From Spirulina subsalsa PCC 9445 (lineage in GTDB: Bacteria; Cyanobacteriota; Cyanobacteriia; Cyanobacteriales; Spirulinaceae): a stretch of DNA of 64,000 bases. The stretch spans positions 1,815,725 through 1,879,724 of the forward strand of contig NZ_JH980292.1 in NCBI RefSeq assembly GCF_000314005.1, written 5' to 3'. Position numbers and translations under genes: made by a program. Numbering within the stretch: the stretch's first letter is position 1; every line of letters starts with the position of its first letter. Shown here in pieces: positions 17,431 to 25,891 of the stretch. The notes beneath the pieces are model-generated. The model saw only the letters and a list, made by a program, of their open reading frames with translations. It had not been told where the DNA came from and searched no databases.

Positions 17431-18987
17431 ATGACCCCAAAACGCATTATTTTAATTCTCCTCACTGGCCTAGCTGTGGCGAAACTCCTCTTTTCCCTGC
17501 TATTCAGTGTCAACCAACCCCAAGTTCAAAGCCGTTTGCAACTCTATCAAACCAATTTGATCTTACAGGCGGCAGAATTACAAGTTGAAGGGGAGTCTGA
17601 CCCACTCCCCTTACAATATCTGTTAGGAGAAAACCCCTACAGCCAGGCGCAAGAGCAATATGAACAGGCATCAGGGGAAATCCACCGCAATTTCGAGCAA
17701 CTCGAAAGTCAACTAAAAACCCTGTTAGAAACGGACTCTGGGGCTGGAGATCCTCAGCTACTGGTCACAGATAATCCCTCCACCGATGCTCAACCCCGTT
17801 TACAAAACGCCCTGGGAGAAATGACCCGATTACAGGCAGAAATTGGCTTAAATAAGGGCATTTTACAGGCGAAACAAGAGCAAGTTAAGGCCGCCCAAGA
17901 CACTTGGGAAGAAGTCATGCTGATCCATCCCGGTAGTCATTGGGAAGCAACGGCACGGGTTTTAATGGGTTTATGGTCAGCGGCTCCCTTAATTGCTCCC
18001 GATGGGGAAAGTTTGATTCAAAGCCACCTACAGGGCTGGTTTCGGGATGAGAGCTTAAGTCAATTGTACCAAGTGCAAGGAAATAGTAGTGCTTTGGCTG
18101 CCTTGGTTACTCAACGACAACAAGCGGCAGAGCAAGCCTTGTTACGATTAATCCTGATTGGGGGGATTCCCTTCTTGGGTGGCATTTTGGGGGTAGTGAT
18201 TTTGGTGGGATTGATCCTTGGGTTGATCTTACACAAAGAGCGATCGCTGCTCGCCGGAACACAAAACGCCCTTTGGGAGACACCGTGGGATGGAGAAATC
18301 ATCTGGCAAGTCTTAATTGTGGGATTTTTCTTTATTAGTCAGATTCTCTTGCCCGAGTTTCTCCCCCTGATTGTCCAAGGGATTGGTTTAGATCCCCTCA
18401 GTTTCGACTTACGGGGCAAAGCCTTCTATGTGTTGACCAGTTATGTTCTGATGATGGTGGGAGGATTAGGGGTTCTTTATCTCTCCCTCAAACCCTTTTT
18501 CCCCTTACCCGACGGCTGGTTTAAGGTGAAATGGCTCAGTAATTGGCCTCTGTGGGGTGTGGGGGGGTATTTTGCGGCCATTCCCTTGGTGGTGGTCATT
18601 TCCTTGGTGAATCAACAAATTTGGCAAGGACAGGGGGGCAGTAATCCCATTATTTCCCTCGCCCTCCAATCTCAAGATACCCTCGCCCTGCTGATCTTTT
18701 TCTCCACCGCTTCCCTCGCGGCGCCCTTGTTTGAAGAAATCATCTTTCGCGGCTTTTTCCTCCCCTCCCTAACGCGCTATATTCCGGTGTGGGGAGCCAT
18801 TACCTTGAGTAGTTTAGTCTTTGCCATTGCTCACCTAAATATCTCCGAAGTGCTACCTCTGACCGTGTTGGGGATGGTGTTGGGGTTTGTCTATGTGCGA
18901 TCGCGCAATCTCCTGGCCTCCATCTGTCTCCATAGTCTTTGGAATAGTGGCACTTTGCTGAGTTTATTCTTACTTGGAAATAGTTAA
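17431..18987 (+). CDS. CPBP-family intramembrane metalloprotease
   Basis: 518 residues. An N-terminal membrane anchor (about 4-27) is followed by a largely helical extracytoplasmic segment (about 30-230) and then several membrane helices. The C-terminal CPBP (CAAX protease/bacteriocin-processing, Rce1-like) domain has the Glu pair and Arg in EEIIFRGFF (435-440), a His in FAIAHLN (about 468) and a second His in LHSLWNSG (about 501), the expected active-site set. Cyanobacteria and chloroplasts carry long members of this type (SCO4-like). The substrate is unknown. It is probably cotranscribed with txlA. Confidence 0.88.
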   Translation: MTPKRIILILLTGLAVAKLLFSLLFSVNQPQVQSRLQLYQTNLILQAAELQVEGESDPLPLQYLLGENPYSQAQEQYEQASGEIHRNFEQLESQLKTLLETDSGAGDPQLLVTDNPSTDAQPRLQNALGEMTRLQAEIGLNKGILQAKQEQVKAAQDTWEEVMLIHPGSHWEATARVLMGLWSAAPLIAPDGESLIQSHLQGWFRDESLSQLYQVQGNSSALAALVTQRQQAAEQALLRLILIGGIPFLGGILGVVILVGLILGLILHKERSLLAGTQNALWETPWDGEIIWQVLIVGFFFISQILLPEFLPLIVQGIGLDPLSFDLRGKAFYVLTSYVLMMVGGLGVLYLSLKPFFPLPDGWFKVKWLSNWPLWGVGGYFAAIPLVVVISLVNQQIWQGQGGSNPIISLALQSQDTLALLIFFSTASLAAPLFEEIIFRGFFLPSLTRYIPVWGAITLSSLVFAIAHLNISEVLPLTVLGMVLGFVYVRSRNLLASICLHSLWNSGTLLSLFLLGNS

Positions 18988-19025
18988 CCCCATGATCGAG
19001 TCATAGAAACCAGAAAACTCGGGAT

Positions 19026-19258
19026 GAAGCTCTCCCACCTGGCGTAGCCGAGGTGGGAGTGTCCTAGGCTAATCTTGAACTATCGAGAGTCCAGAGAGCA
19101 CACAGACAAGCCCAGCTTCGGGGCAACCGTCCAGAACATTGGCTGGAACAGCCCTCAGTGTCCTTTTGCCATCCTCAAGCAGTACATTGAGAACCCAGGC
19201 TATGATGACTAAACCCCGCCGCTCCTTAACCCCCACTTCGAGGTGGGGGAATGCGTCG
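19026..19258. mobile_element. Internally deleted IS200/IS605-type element (PATE-like remnant)
   Basis: Two terminal hairpins bracket the stretch: CTCCCACCTggcgtagccg with its arm AGGTGGGAG on the left (about 19029-19057) and CCCCCACTTCGAGGTGGGGG on the right (about 19230-19249). Between them, reading on the plus strand, an open piece ends ILKQYIENPGYDD then TAA (19215-19217), resembling the C-terminal helix of Y1 (IS200-type) TnpA transposases. I interpret it as an end, a short 3' tnpA remnant and the other end. It lies between two genes and probably cannot move by itself. Confidence 0.5.
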
Positions 19259-19268
19259 CTAATTTTGT

Positions 19269-20183
19269 TCAAAATTCGCTAATTTTGTTCAAAATTTCTT
19301 CGGCAACGGTTTGAGGCTGTTCTAAATGGGGAACATGACCACATTGATCAATCCAAACTAATTGATTATGGGGCAGTTTTTGAGCAAAAATGGACGCGTC
19401 TTTTGTGCCTAAGATTTTATCATTTTTTCCCCAAATAATTAGGGTTTGTTGTTGAATTTGGGGCAAAAACTTGACAAAAGAACCATAACCCCCACTCTTG
19501 GTAAAGGAGATTAAGGCCTCACTCCAACGGGGACAGGCTAAATGTAAGGCGGCGCAGAGGTTCGCATCGGGGGTGACAAAACGAGGGTCATAATAGGCTT
19601 TACGGCTGATGCTTTCTCGGACTTTGGGGCTGCGCAAAAAGTCTGTCGCCCAACGATCTAAGGGGGGGAAAAGAAATTTACCCATGATGGGGCGTTTGGC
19701 GAGGCCTGCACTATCGAGGAGAATTAATTTTTCCACCGCTTGGGGGTAAGTGAGGGCAAAATCAAGGGCGGCGGCTCCCCCCATGGATGCCCCTCCTAGG
19801 ATCATGGGGCGCTGAATGCAGGTTTTCCAGAAGTGGTACAGGTGGATTTTCAAGGCTTCGGTGTCGATGGGGAGTTCTGGGGGGCGATCGCAAAATCCAA
19901 AGCCCAAAAGATCCACAGTCCAGGTTTCTTGCTGGGGGGCAAGATAAGGCAGGAGGCGACGAAATTCCAACAGCGAACTATCAAACCCCTGTAGGAGGAG
20001 GAGGGGGGTGTTCGAGTGACCTTGTTGGGTGTAACAGGTGCCAATGGGCGCGTCACACAAGGGGGTTTTTAGGGCGATGCGCTGGATTTGTTGCGCCATC
20101 TCAATGGAAGTCTCTTCTGTGAGTTGAATGACTTCTGGGGGCAAAAAACTAGGGAAGGGGGAAAGGGAAGCAGGTGATCGCAT
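19269..20183 (-). CDS. Alpha/beta hydrolase fold protein
   Basis: 304 residues, with the nucleophile elbow GASMGGAAALDF, acidic residue in IIWGKNDKILG and terminal His in CGHVPHLEQP: a complete Ser-Asp-His triad. The LLLLQGFDSSLLEFRRLLP segment replaces the usual HG motif (QG-F), so the oxyanion region is slightly atypical. The length and cap-domain size fit the haloperoxidase/MhpC-like group widespread in cyanobacteria. It begins with the ATG at 20183 and stands alone; its stop codon lies just beside the IS-like remnant. The substrate is unknown. Confidence 0.85.
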   Translation of the reverse strand: MRSPASLSPFPSFLPPEVIQLTEETSIEMAQQIQRIALKTPLCDAPIGTCYTQQGHSNTPLLLLQGFDSSLLEFRRLLPYLAPQQETWTVDLLGFGFCDRPPELPIDTEALKIHLYHFWKTCIQRPMILGGASMGGAAALDFALTYPQAVEKLILLDSAGLAKRPIMGKFLFPPLDRWATDFLRSPKVRESISRKAYYDPRFVTPDANLCAALHLACPRWSEALISFTKSGGYGSFVKFLPQIQQQTLIIWGKNDKILGTKDASIFAQKLPHNQLVWIDQCGHVPHLEQPQTVAEEILNKISEF

Positions 20184-20202
20184 TAGGTTTCAATTCATAA
20201 GG

Positions 20203-20246
20203 TCACTTCGTGACGCTGCGTGTTCGCACAGCGTTGCGTAGCAAAG
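20203..20246. repeat. Palindromic small dispersed repeat
   Basis: It contains TCACTTCGTGA and GCTGCGTGTTCGCACAGC palindromes followed by GCGTTGCGTAGCAA. The GCGTTGCGTAGCAA core recurs at 27411-27425 and 36017-36039, and a related sequence occurs at about 61895-61921. It is a dispersed cyanobacterial palindrome family. Confidence 0.6.
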
Positions 20247-20332
20247 GATGCCGAACATCAGACAGTCCCGATTAATGTAGCGGACTCATTATACTATCTA
20301 AGAGTATTGGTCTTCCCCTTCCCGCTTGAGGT

Positions 20333-21286
20333 TCATTCTGCCAGTAGGGGAACAGATTCCCTAGACTCGGGAGAGATCAATAACATCTGTTTGACTAAAT
20401 GACAAAAATGCTGGATGGGGGGAATCTCAAGGCGATCGCGAGTCGTCACTAAAACCACTTGACGAGTCAGGGGAGGACAAGTCACTAAAACGGAAGAATT
20501 CCCAAGAGAACGCACCGCTAAGGAGGGATCTTTCCTTGATTCGAGTAAAGCGGACTGGGGCAATAAAGCAATCATTTTTCCTTGTCGCACTACCCCCCGA
20601 AACGCATCAAGGGTATTTAATTCCATTGCCGCTTGTAGGGTCGCTCCTAATTTATTAAAGCGCTCTTGGACTAAGCGCTGCATCCCATAGCCATCTTTAA
20701 ACACGACTTGAGGATAATGGACTAATTCCGACCAAGGCACCTCATTATAGGATGCGAGGGGGTGTCCAGCCGCCATTAACACTTCTACCGGTTCCTCATA
20801 GAGGGAATCCACAATCATCTCGGGGGATGTGGTTAATAGAGGATTGTTCATCACAATCGCCACATCTACTAAACTATCCCGCAGAACTTTAATCGCGCGA
20901 TCGCTCCCTAATGCCGTCACCCGTAACTGCACTTGGGGATACTGCTGACAAAACTCTAATAAAACTGGAGGCAAATGATAAGAACAAACCGAATGAATCG
21001 CCGCCACACAAAGTTCTGGCTGTTTCCCCTCCCGCAACTCCGTTAAGTCCCTTAGCGCATTTTCCCATTCCTGACAGATGCGTTTCGCTCGGGGAAATAA
21101 CTGCTCCCCCGCTAAAGTTAACTTCGTTTGACTCGTTCGGTGTAACAGTGCTAAACCTAACTCTGACTCTAAAGCCTGAATTTGTCGGCTGATGGTGGAC
21201 TGAGTAATCCCACAGAGTCGGGCCGCTTGTCCAAAACTTCCCTGCTGTGCCACCGCTAAAAATGCCTGCAACTGCTCGATGCGCAT
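20333..21286 (-). CDS. ntcB: LysR-family transcription regulator, NtcB-like
   Basis: About 317 residues from the ATG at 21286 (the longer frame to 21319 adds a poor N-terminus). The N-terminal winged HTH reads MRIEQLQAFLAVAQQGSFGQ and ITQSTISRQIQALESELG; the C-terminal part is a LysR substrate-binding domain with IHSVCSYHLPP, LRVTALGSDRAIKVL, FKDGYGMQRLV and MELNTLDAFRGVVRQG. These blocks match my recollection of NtcB, the nitrite-responsive activator of nitrate assimilation genes. No nitrate genes are in the window. The upstream gap has a palindrome GTAATTCTAGAATAC at about 21340 whose spacing (9) does not fit an NtcA site. The LysR family is certain; the NtcB identity is likely. Confidence 0.78.
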   Translation of the reverse strand: MRIEQLQAFLAVAQQGSFGQAARLCGITQSTISRQIQALESELGLALLHRTSQTKLTLAGEQLFPRAKRICQEWENALRDLTELREGKQPELCVAAIHSVCSYHLPPVLLEFCQQYPQVQLRVTALGSDRAIKVLRDSLVDVAIVMNNPLLTTSPEMIVDSLYEEPVEVLMAAGHPLASYNEVPWSELVHYPQVVFKDGYGMQRLVQERFNKLGATLQAAMELNTLDAFRGVVRQGKMIALLPQSALLESRKDPSLAVRSLGNSSVLVTCPPLTRQVVLVTTRDRLEIPPIQHFCHLVKQMLLISPESRESVPLLAE

Positions 21287-21433
21287 ACTATAGGTGATTC
21301 GGCATAGTAAACCCGGCAAATCCCGTTAGAATCTGCCCGGTAATTCTAGAATACTCGATTCTGTTCGGGAGAATCGTTCTTTATGAACAATTACTAAATC
21401 CCCTCAATTCATGTCTGATCCTTGAGTCAATAC

Positions 21434-21465
21434 TAACCCAAAGGTTAAAAAAATGGGTTATTTTT
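21434..21465 (+). terminator. Terminator-like hairpin just before an orphan promoter
   Basis: TAACCCA (21434-21440) pairs with TGGGTTA (21454-21460) around an A-rich loop and is followed by five T. No plus-strand gene precedes it, so it may insulate the downstream promoter or end a short antisense transcript. Confidence 0.4.
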
Positions 21466-21492
21466 GACTTTGCTACCACAGTAGATTATAAT
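21464..21492 (+). promoter_or_regulatory. Strong sigma70-type promoter without an obvious gene
   Basis: TTGACT (21464-21469) and TATAAT (21487-21492) are separated by exactly 17 bases, giving a predicted start near 21499. The first plausible plus-strand reading frames are a 48-codon ORF at 21881 and tenA at 22078. The 790-base gap 21287-22077 thus holds the ntcB upstream region, this promoter, a possible minus-strand ORF and short hairpins (for example ATCTCT/AGAGAT at 21822-21839, followed 12 bases on by seven T). Confidence 0.6.
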
Positions 21493-21496
21493 GCAG

Positions 21497-21721
21497 TTAA
21501 GTATCAATTGCCGTCAAAAGGCTTCTGTAAATTGAGATAACCTCAGCTTTCTCGTCATAACTTTTAGCCTGATGTCTGTTGCCATAATTGGTGCTGTGAT
21601 AAGTACCTTTATGGGTTGGGTAGTTGGTTTGGTTTTGTGTAGATTGCCTAGCCTGATATTGCAGATTAATACTGCAAATTAACGAAATGCTATCTAAAGC
21701 CGTTTCGTGAAGTGCAATCAT
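21497..21721 (-). CDS. Doubtful small ORF of unknown function
   Basis: 74 codons from an ATG at 21721 with no Shine-Dalgarno. The product is polar with a Gln/Asn/His/Tyr-rich centre and a charged end (YDEKAEVISIYRSLLTAID). Codons are not obviously unusual, but the strong plus-strand promoter at 21464-21492 reads antisense into it. It could be a real small protein with an antisense RNA or simply a chance frame. I do not recognise it. Confidence 0.25.
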   Translation of the reverse strand: MIALHETALDSISLICSINLQYQARQSTQNQTNYPTHKGTYHSTNYGNRHQAKSYDEKAEVISIYRSLLTAIDT

Positions 21722-21880
21722 AAGCGGATTGAGTTGATTTAGTGCAGAATTAAGCTGGCACTAGATCCGGTTGGGTTCGCGCTGACTGGAGGAGTGATAG
21801 CCCATCACAAAAACTCCGATGATCTCTACTCACAGAGATAGTTGCTTGCTGTTTTTTTAATCTAGTCTCCTGAATGAATT

Positions 21881-22027
21881 ATGTTTGAACGAATGATCCT
21901 CGCTATAATGACGACCTTACTCCTATATATCTTTGTCCAAGCTCATCCCAACTATACGAGCGACTCCCAATCTCACTCCCGAAACGAGTATTTCCCAAAC
22001 AAACAAATGATGTTTTGGGGCAGTTAA
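21881..22027 (+). CDS. Possible secreted or membrane microprotein (48 aa)
   Basis: ATG at 21881 to TAA at 22025. The product starts with MFERMILAIMTTLLLYIFVQ, a plausible signal peptide or membrane helix, then a polar tail rich in Ser, Asn and His. It lies downstream of the orphan promoter at 21464-21492 and 50 bases before tenA. No clear Shine-Dalgarno is seen. The hydrophobic N-terminus is suggestive only. Confidence 0.35.
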   Translation: MFERMILAIMTTLLLYIFVQAHPNYTSDSQSHSRNEYFPNKQMMFWGS

Positions 22028-22077
22028 ACCCTTAAAATTAAAATCAGCGCATTTTAACCGATCTGATTAACAACCCT

Positions 22078-22719
22078 ATGGGCTTAAGTCAACAACTCTG
22101 GCAACTCAATTGTTATTATCAACAAGCTTGTTTGAATCATCCCTTTGTGCAGGGAATTTATGAAGGAATCCTACCCCCAGAAAAATTTGCCTTTTATGTG
22201 GGGCAAGATGCCTTTTTCTTAGAAGCCTTTGCCCGCGCTTATAGTATTGCCGCCGCCAAAGCCCCGGATCAAGAGGGCTTCACCCAACTTTATCATCTGG
22301 CCGGGGGAGTGTTGGAGGAGTTAAAACTCCATCAACAGTATGCCAGCCAGTGGGGGGTTAATTTAACCAATATTCGCCCCAGTCCGGCCACTCGCCAGTA
22401 TACAGACTTTTTGTTAGCCACCGCTTGGGGAAACACCGTCGGCCTGACCACGGTAGCCATGACCCCTTGTATGCGTCTATATGCTTATATTGGGCAACAA
22501 CTCGCCCAAGGGGGCATTCCCGATCATCAGTATGGGGAATGGGTGCGCACCTATAGCAGTCCAGAATTTGAGGATTTAGCCCAAACTTTGGAAGGTTTAG
22601 TCAACCGTTACGCACCAGACACCCCAGAAACCCAAGGGACTTATGAATATGCCTTAATTTGTGAAGAACGCTTTTTTCAAGCTGCTTTTGAGTGGAATTC
22701 TCCTGATGCGTCTGCCTGA
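22078..22719 (+). CDS. tenA: TenA-family protein (thiaminase II / thiamine salvage)
   Basis: A 213-residue all-helical haem-oxygenase-fold protein. Typical features are HPFVQGIYEGILPPEKFAFY near the N-terminus, QDAFFLEAFARAYS, the catalytic cysteine in TPCMRLYAYIG and the C-terminal CEERFFQAAF helix. TenA hydrolyses aminopyrimidine breakdown products of thiamine to HMP for salvage. The length is normal. The ExbD gene starts 14 bases before this stop, so the two are coupled although the functions are unrelated. No TPP riboswitch is evident upstream. Confidence 0.87.
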   Translation: MGLSQQLWQLNCYYQQACLNHPFVQGIYEGILPPEKFAFYVGQDAFFLEAFARAYSIAAAKAPDQEGFTQLYHLAGGVLEELKLHQQYASQWGVNLTNIRPSPATRQYTDFLLATAWGNTVGLTTVAMTPCMRLYAYIGQQLAQGGIPDHQYGEWVRTYSSPEFEDLAQTLEGLVNRYAPDTPETQGTYEYALICEERFFQAAFEWNSPDASA

Positions 22720-23125
22720 AGAACCGGAACGTCCTTTTACGATTAATTTGATCCCGATGATTGATGTCATTTTCGGGATTTTGGCCTTTTTCGTCTTGGC
22801 CTCCCTGTCTCTCACTCGCTGGGATAGTTTCCCGGTGAACTTACCCGGTGCGACAACGGGGACTCAGACAGGGGAGGAGGTGATCTCGTTAACCATTGCG
22901 GCCGATGGTAAAATGGCGCTCAATGGTCAAGGGGTGACGTTAGGGGAACTTCAGGCAACGGTTGCCGCGCTGGGGGGGGAAAGGGTGGTGTTAATTCAAG
23001 GGGATGAGTTTGTGCCTCATGGTTTTGTGGTGCGGGTGATGGACGAGTTGCGACAGGTGCCGGGGGTGCGTTTGGCGATCGCCGTTCAACCGGAAAATGG
23101 AGGCCAAAAACAATCCCAGCCTTGA
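22706..23125 (+). CDS. exbD: ExbD/TolR-family biopolymer transport protein
   Basis: About 139 residues from the ATG at 22706 inside the end of tenA (a GTG at 22661 is a less likely start). One N-terminal membrane helix follows the family signature INLIPMIDVIFGILAFFVLA with the conserved Asp used in proton coupling, then a periplasmic domain (VISLTIAADGKMALNGQ...). ExbD works with ExbB and a TonB-type protein to energise outer-membrane uptake. No exbB is adjacent, which is unusual since the pair is normally side by side; its partner must be elsewhere. Confidence 0.87.
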   Translation: MRLPEEPERPFTINLIPMIDVIFGILAFFVLASLSLTRWDSFPVNLPGATTGTQTGEEVISLTIAADGKMALNGQGVTLGELQATVAALGGERVVLIQGDEFVPHGFVVRVMDELRQVPGVRLAIAVQPENGGQKQSQP

Positions 23126-23182
23126 GACTGAGATTGAGAAGTGCCTTAATTAAGTCAATGGTTTAATTTCAGAGGGTGATGG

Positions 23183-23356
23183 TTAGTAAGTCACTCCACG
23201 ATATTTTCGCAATCCTAAATAGGAAGAGGGGGGCATTTGTACGGGGCGATGCAGATAGTAGCGATTCCCTAAGAAGCTGGCGACAGTATCAGTTGTAACT
23301 GTTTCAATGATTTTACCTTGGGATGGATAATGATTGCCGAGGAAGGATAAGTGCAT
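23183..23356 (-). CDS. Short DUF4278-type protein (57 aa)
   Basis: Reading the minus strand from the ATG at 23356 to TAA at 23183-23185 gives a 57-residue protein that opens MHLSFLGNHYPSQ and ends GLRKYRGVTY. A short FLGxxY or YRGxxY motif at each end is the hallmark of the cyanobacterial DUF4278 group. AGGA lies eight bases before the ATG, which supports translation. A longer minus-strand frame at 23269-23457 is in another frame and is rejected. The gap 23126-23632 holds nothing else I can recognise. Function unknown. Confidence 0.62.
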   Translation of the reverse strand: MHLSFLGNHYPSQGKIIETVTTDTVASFLGNRYYLHRPVQMPPSSYLGLRKYRGVTY

Positions 23357-23632
23357 GGCGGTGTCCTGTTTGTTTGAGTGAATATACTCTGATAATAGGT
23401 TGCTTCAGAGGCTTCTGCATTGATCTCAATCAGGAGATGGGGGGAATTTAACACCATTTTTAGGTGATAAGATGGGGTAGAACAGGGTAAGGAGAAAAGG
23501 AATTAGCGATGATGCAGATCACCCCATTTGACGCCATATTAGTCACAAGGGAGTTTCAGGCAAGGGCGATCAGCATAGGGTGTGAGGCAATGGTCTAGAG
23601 TCATCAGTAACTATACTTAAGCAATAGTTCTT

Positions 23633-24874
23633 ATGTTTGACCAGTTACAAGAAGTTCTCAAGCAAGGGGAAAAATCGGTAACATATTCCCCCATTCTGGC
23701 GCGTTTGATCGGGGGAGTGACGGCAACGGTTTTGTTAGATTATATCTTGAGTTATCAGGAGGCTGGAATTTCCCCTAATTGGCTTAAATTAAGCCCGCAA
23801 CAGCTAGAAGAAGTAACAGGACTCTCGGCTGAAGAACAGAAGGCGGCACGGGATTTATTGCGTCGTCGAGGCTTTTTAAGAGAACAGTGGGTGGGACAAC
23901 CTGAAACACCTATTGCGGTACAAGTGGATGGGGCTGAATTGTTAGGAAAATTAGAAAAGATGAAACTATTTTTTCCACTTTCTGAGCCAGAAAAGTCTAT
24001 TTCTTCCCTACTGCCACCAGAAAATCAGACTCAATCTGAAAATACTTCAGAGGCGAAAAGTTTAGTTCAAACTACAGAATTCTCCAAACTTGAAGCGGTT
24101 TCTCCTGCTCCCATTGACCCTTATTTTCACTCAAGGCGAAACTATAACATGATAGGAGTCAGTCCCCATTATCAATTTGCTGGGCCTTGGGAATCGCAAG
24201 AAGAATTTGAGGAGTTTCAATGGGCTTTATTAGAATATTTTACCCAAAAAGGGGTAGATAATCCATCAGGTTTTGTCTTTAAAATTATTGATAGTATTAC
24301 GAAAGGGTTGGTTTCTCCTTTTTGGGAGGAATTTAAACGGGGAGAACCATTAGGAGCGAGTCAAAAGATCCAACGGGATTGGGAAATTGCCCCCGGTGTG
24401 CCTTATCCGGCCTTTGAGGAGGAACGGATTCAGTATTATTTACAGAAAAAAGAACCCCTCGAAATGGCTGTAGCGAAAGCGCGGAAAGAATTGCGTGATC
24501 CTCGCTTGGCACAAGACTTATGGGATGGTTTTTTGCGGAAATGCGATCGCCTGGCTGACGACGGACTTAAAGCACAAAAGTTAGGTGTTAAAACCCCCTA
24601 TCTTCCATCTGCTTTTACCGAGAAAAAAACCGTGACGAAAGAAAGTGTCATGGAAAAATTAGCCCAGTTAAACAGTCAAGTTAATGTCCCCCCTTCCCTA
24701 GAGCCAAATAAAGCCCCTAAAAGTGATGCCAGTCCTCCTCCCTCCCTAGAAAGTTTACAAAAAGCCTATCAAAATCCGTTAGGTCGAAAGATTGTAGAAC
24801 AACAGTTACAAAAGCATCCCGAATGGGGGTATAAAATCGTGGAGGGGCAAATCGTGGATAGTTTACCCTTTTAA
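23633..24874 (+). CDS. Conserved hypothetical protein with a winged-helix-like N-terminus
   Basis: 413 residues. The first 95 residues read like a small DNA-binding helical domain (IGGVTATVLLDYILSYQEAG, LSPQQLEEVTGLSAEEQKAA, DLLRRRGFLREQW), the pattern of replication-initiator or DnaD-type winged helices that choose between strong and weak domains. A low-complexity Ser/Thr/Glu linker follows, then a helical region (WESQEEFEEFQWALLEYF, GVDNPSGFVFKIIDSITKG) reminiscent of DnaD-like C-termini, and a Pro-rich tail. I do not recognise a named family. It is monocistronic with an ATG at 23633. Confidence 0.7.
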   Translation: MFDQLQEVLKQGEKSVTYSPILARLIGGVTATVLLDYILSYQEAGISPNWLKLSPQQLEEVTGLSAEEQKAARDLLRRRGFLREQWVGQPETPIAVQVDGAELLGKLEKMKLFFPLSEPEKSISSLLPPENQTQSENTSEAKSLVQTTEFSKLEAVSPAPIDPYFHSRRNYNMIGVSPHYQFAGPWESQEEFEEFQWALLEYFTQKGVDNPSGFVFKIIDSITKGLVSPFWEEFKRGEPLGASQKIQRDWEIAPGVPYPAFEEERIQYYLQKKEPLEMAVAKARKELRDPRLAQDLWDGFLRKCDRLADDGLKAQKLGVKTPYLPSAFTEKKTVTKESVMEKLAQLNSQVNVPPSLEPNKAPKSDASPPPSLESLQKAYQNPLGRKIVEQQLQKHPEWGYKIVEGQIVDSLPF

Positions 24875-24970
24875 GGGGGATCTCTTAGACGTTTCGAGTT
24901 TGGCAGAAGTGGAGAAATAGTTACAAGAAAAGGGGGGTGAATTCCCCCACCACGATTTCTGCTCACCATC

Positions 24971-25891
24971 CTACAAGTGAATGCGACCATCGGGGAGAAT
25001 AGCGCCGGAGAGTTTCGCCCCGGTGAGTTTAATAAAGAGGCGATCGCCTTTGCCCACTTTGGCATTGCGTAAGTCTGCCTCCCGTAGGTCTGCCCCGCTA
25101 AAATCAGCCCCAATTAAGTTCGCTTCTTGGAGATTAGCCCCGCGTAAATTAGCCTGTAACAAATTCGCCCGAAACAAATTGGCTTGAGATAAATTGGCGG
25201 ACTCAAAATTAACCCCGTGGAGAAACGTATCACTCAAGTTAGCCCCACTAAAATCCGCCCCTTGAAAATTGCGTCCTGAGAGGTCTTTTTCGGTTAAATC
25301 TGCCCCTTTAAAGTCTTGACCACTGTAGTCAGCATAGTAGGGTCTACGGTAGTGGGGTTGAGGGGTGGGGTCACTTGGAGGGGGGGTGTGCGATCGCTTA
25401 GTTTCATAACAGGGATCCCAATTGGAGGAAGGGGGGGGAGTGTTGCTAGATCGCCGACTCTCAGAATGCTTAGTTTCATAACAGGGATCCCACTCCGATC
25501 GAGGAGTAGCATTCGGGGTAGAATGGCGTTCATGAGGTCGTGTATAAGTCGCACGAGAAGCTGAAGAGTACCCATAGGCAGAATACCCCGAATTAGAAGC
25601 CCCATAGCCCGAATTCACCCCACTAGAATAACTCGCCGCAGGACGACTATAGGCCGCTTTTTTCGCTTCTGCCACCGGATTAGACCGTTGAATAGACCGT
25701 AAATAATCCCGTGCTTCATTAATCGCCTTTAGCTTCTCCACCGCCTTCTGTAACAATCTAGGATTATCATGGGGAATGCGGTCGGGATGCCAAATAAAAG
25801 CCAAGTCCTTATAAGCTTGGTTCACTTCTTCCAACGATGCACCGGGTTCTAACTCCAAAACCTTGTAGTAGTAATCCATATTGTTTCTCAT
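24971..25891 (-). CDS. J-domain protein with C-terminal pentapeptide repeats
   Basis: 306 residues. The J-domain (about 5-68) has the HPD motif in IWHPDRIPHDN that stimulates DnaK. A Ser/Thr/Pro/Tyr-rich linker (about 75-195) includes a duplicated WDPCYETK segment, and residues about 205-290 are A(N/D)L-type pentapeptide repeats (ANLSQANLFRANLLQANLRG) forming a right-handed beta helix. The ATG at 25891 is preceded by a perfect AGGAGG at short spacing. DnaJ-pentapeptide fusions occur in cyanobacteria; the repeat part probably recruits a client to DnaK. It is monocistronic. Confidence 0.9.
   Translation of the reverse strand: MRNNMDYYYKVLELEPGASLEEVNQAYKDLAFIWHPDRIPHDNPRLLQKAVEKLKAINEARDYLRSIQRSNPVAEAKKAAYSRPAASYSSGVNSGYGASNSGYSAYGYSSASRATYTRPHERHSTPNATPRSEWDPCYETKHSESRRSSNTPPPSSNWDPCYETKRSHTPPPSDPTPQPHYRRPYYADYSGQDFKGADLTEKDLSGRNFQGADFSGANLSDTFLHGVNFESANLSQANLFRANLLQANLRGANLQEANLIGADFSGADLREADLRNAKVGKGDRLFIKLTGAKLSGAILPDGRIHL

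Noticed and set aside
21335-21355. Palindrome GTAATTCTAGAATAC upstream of the NtcB-like gene as an NtcA site
   Set aside because: The GTA and TAC half-sites are nine bases apart, not eight as NtcA requires.
24981-25187. Plus-strand frame with repeated LAxxKLA units
   Set aside because: It is the antisense of the pentapeptide repeats of the J-domain protein.
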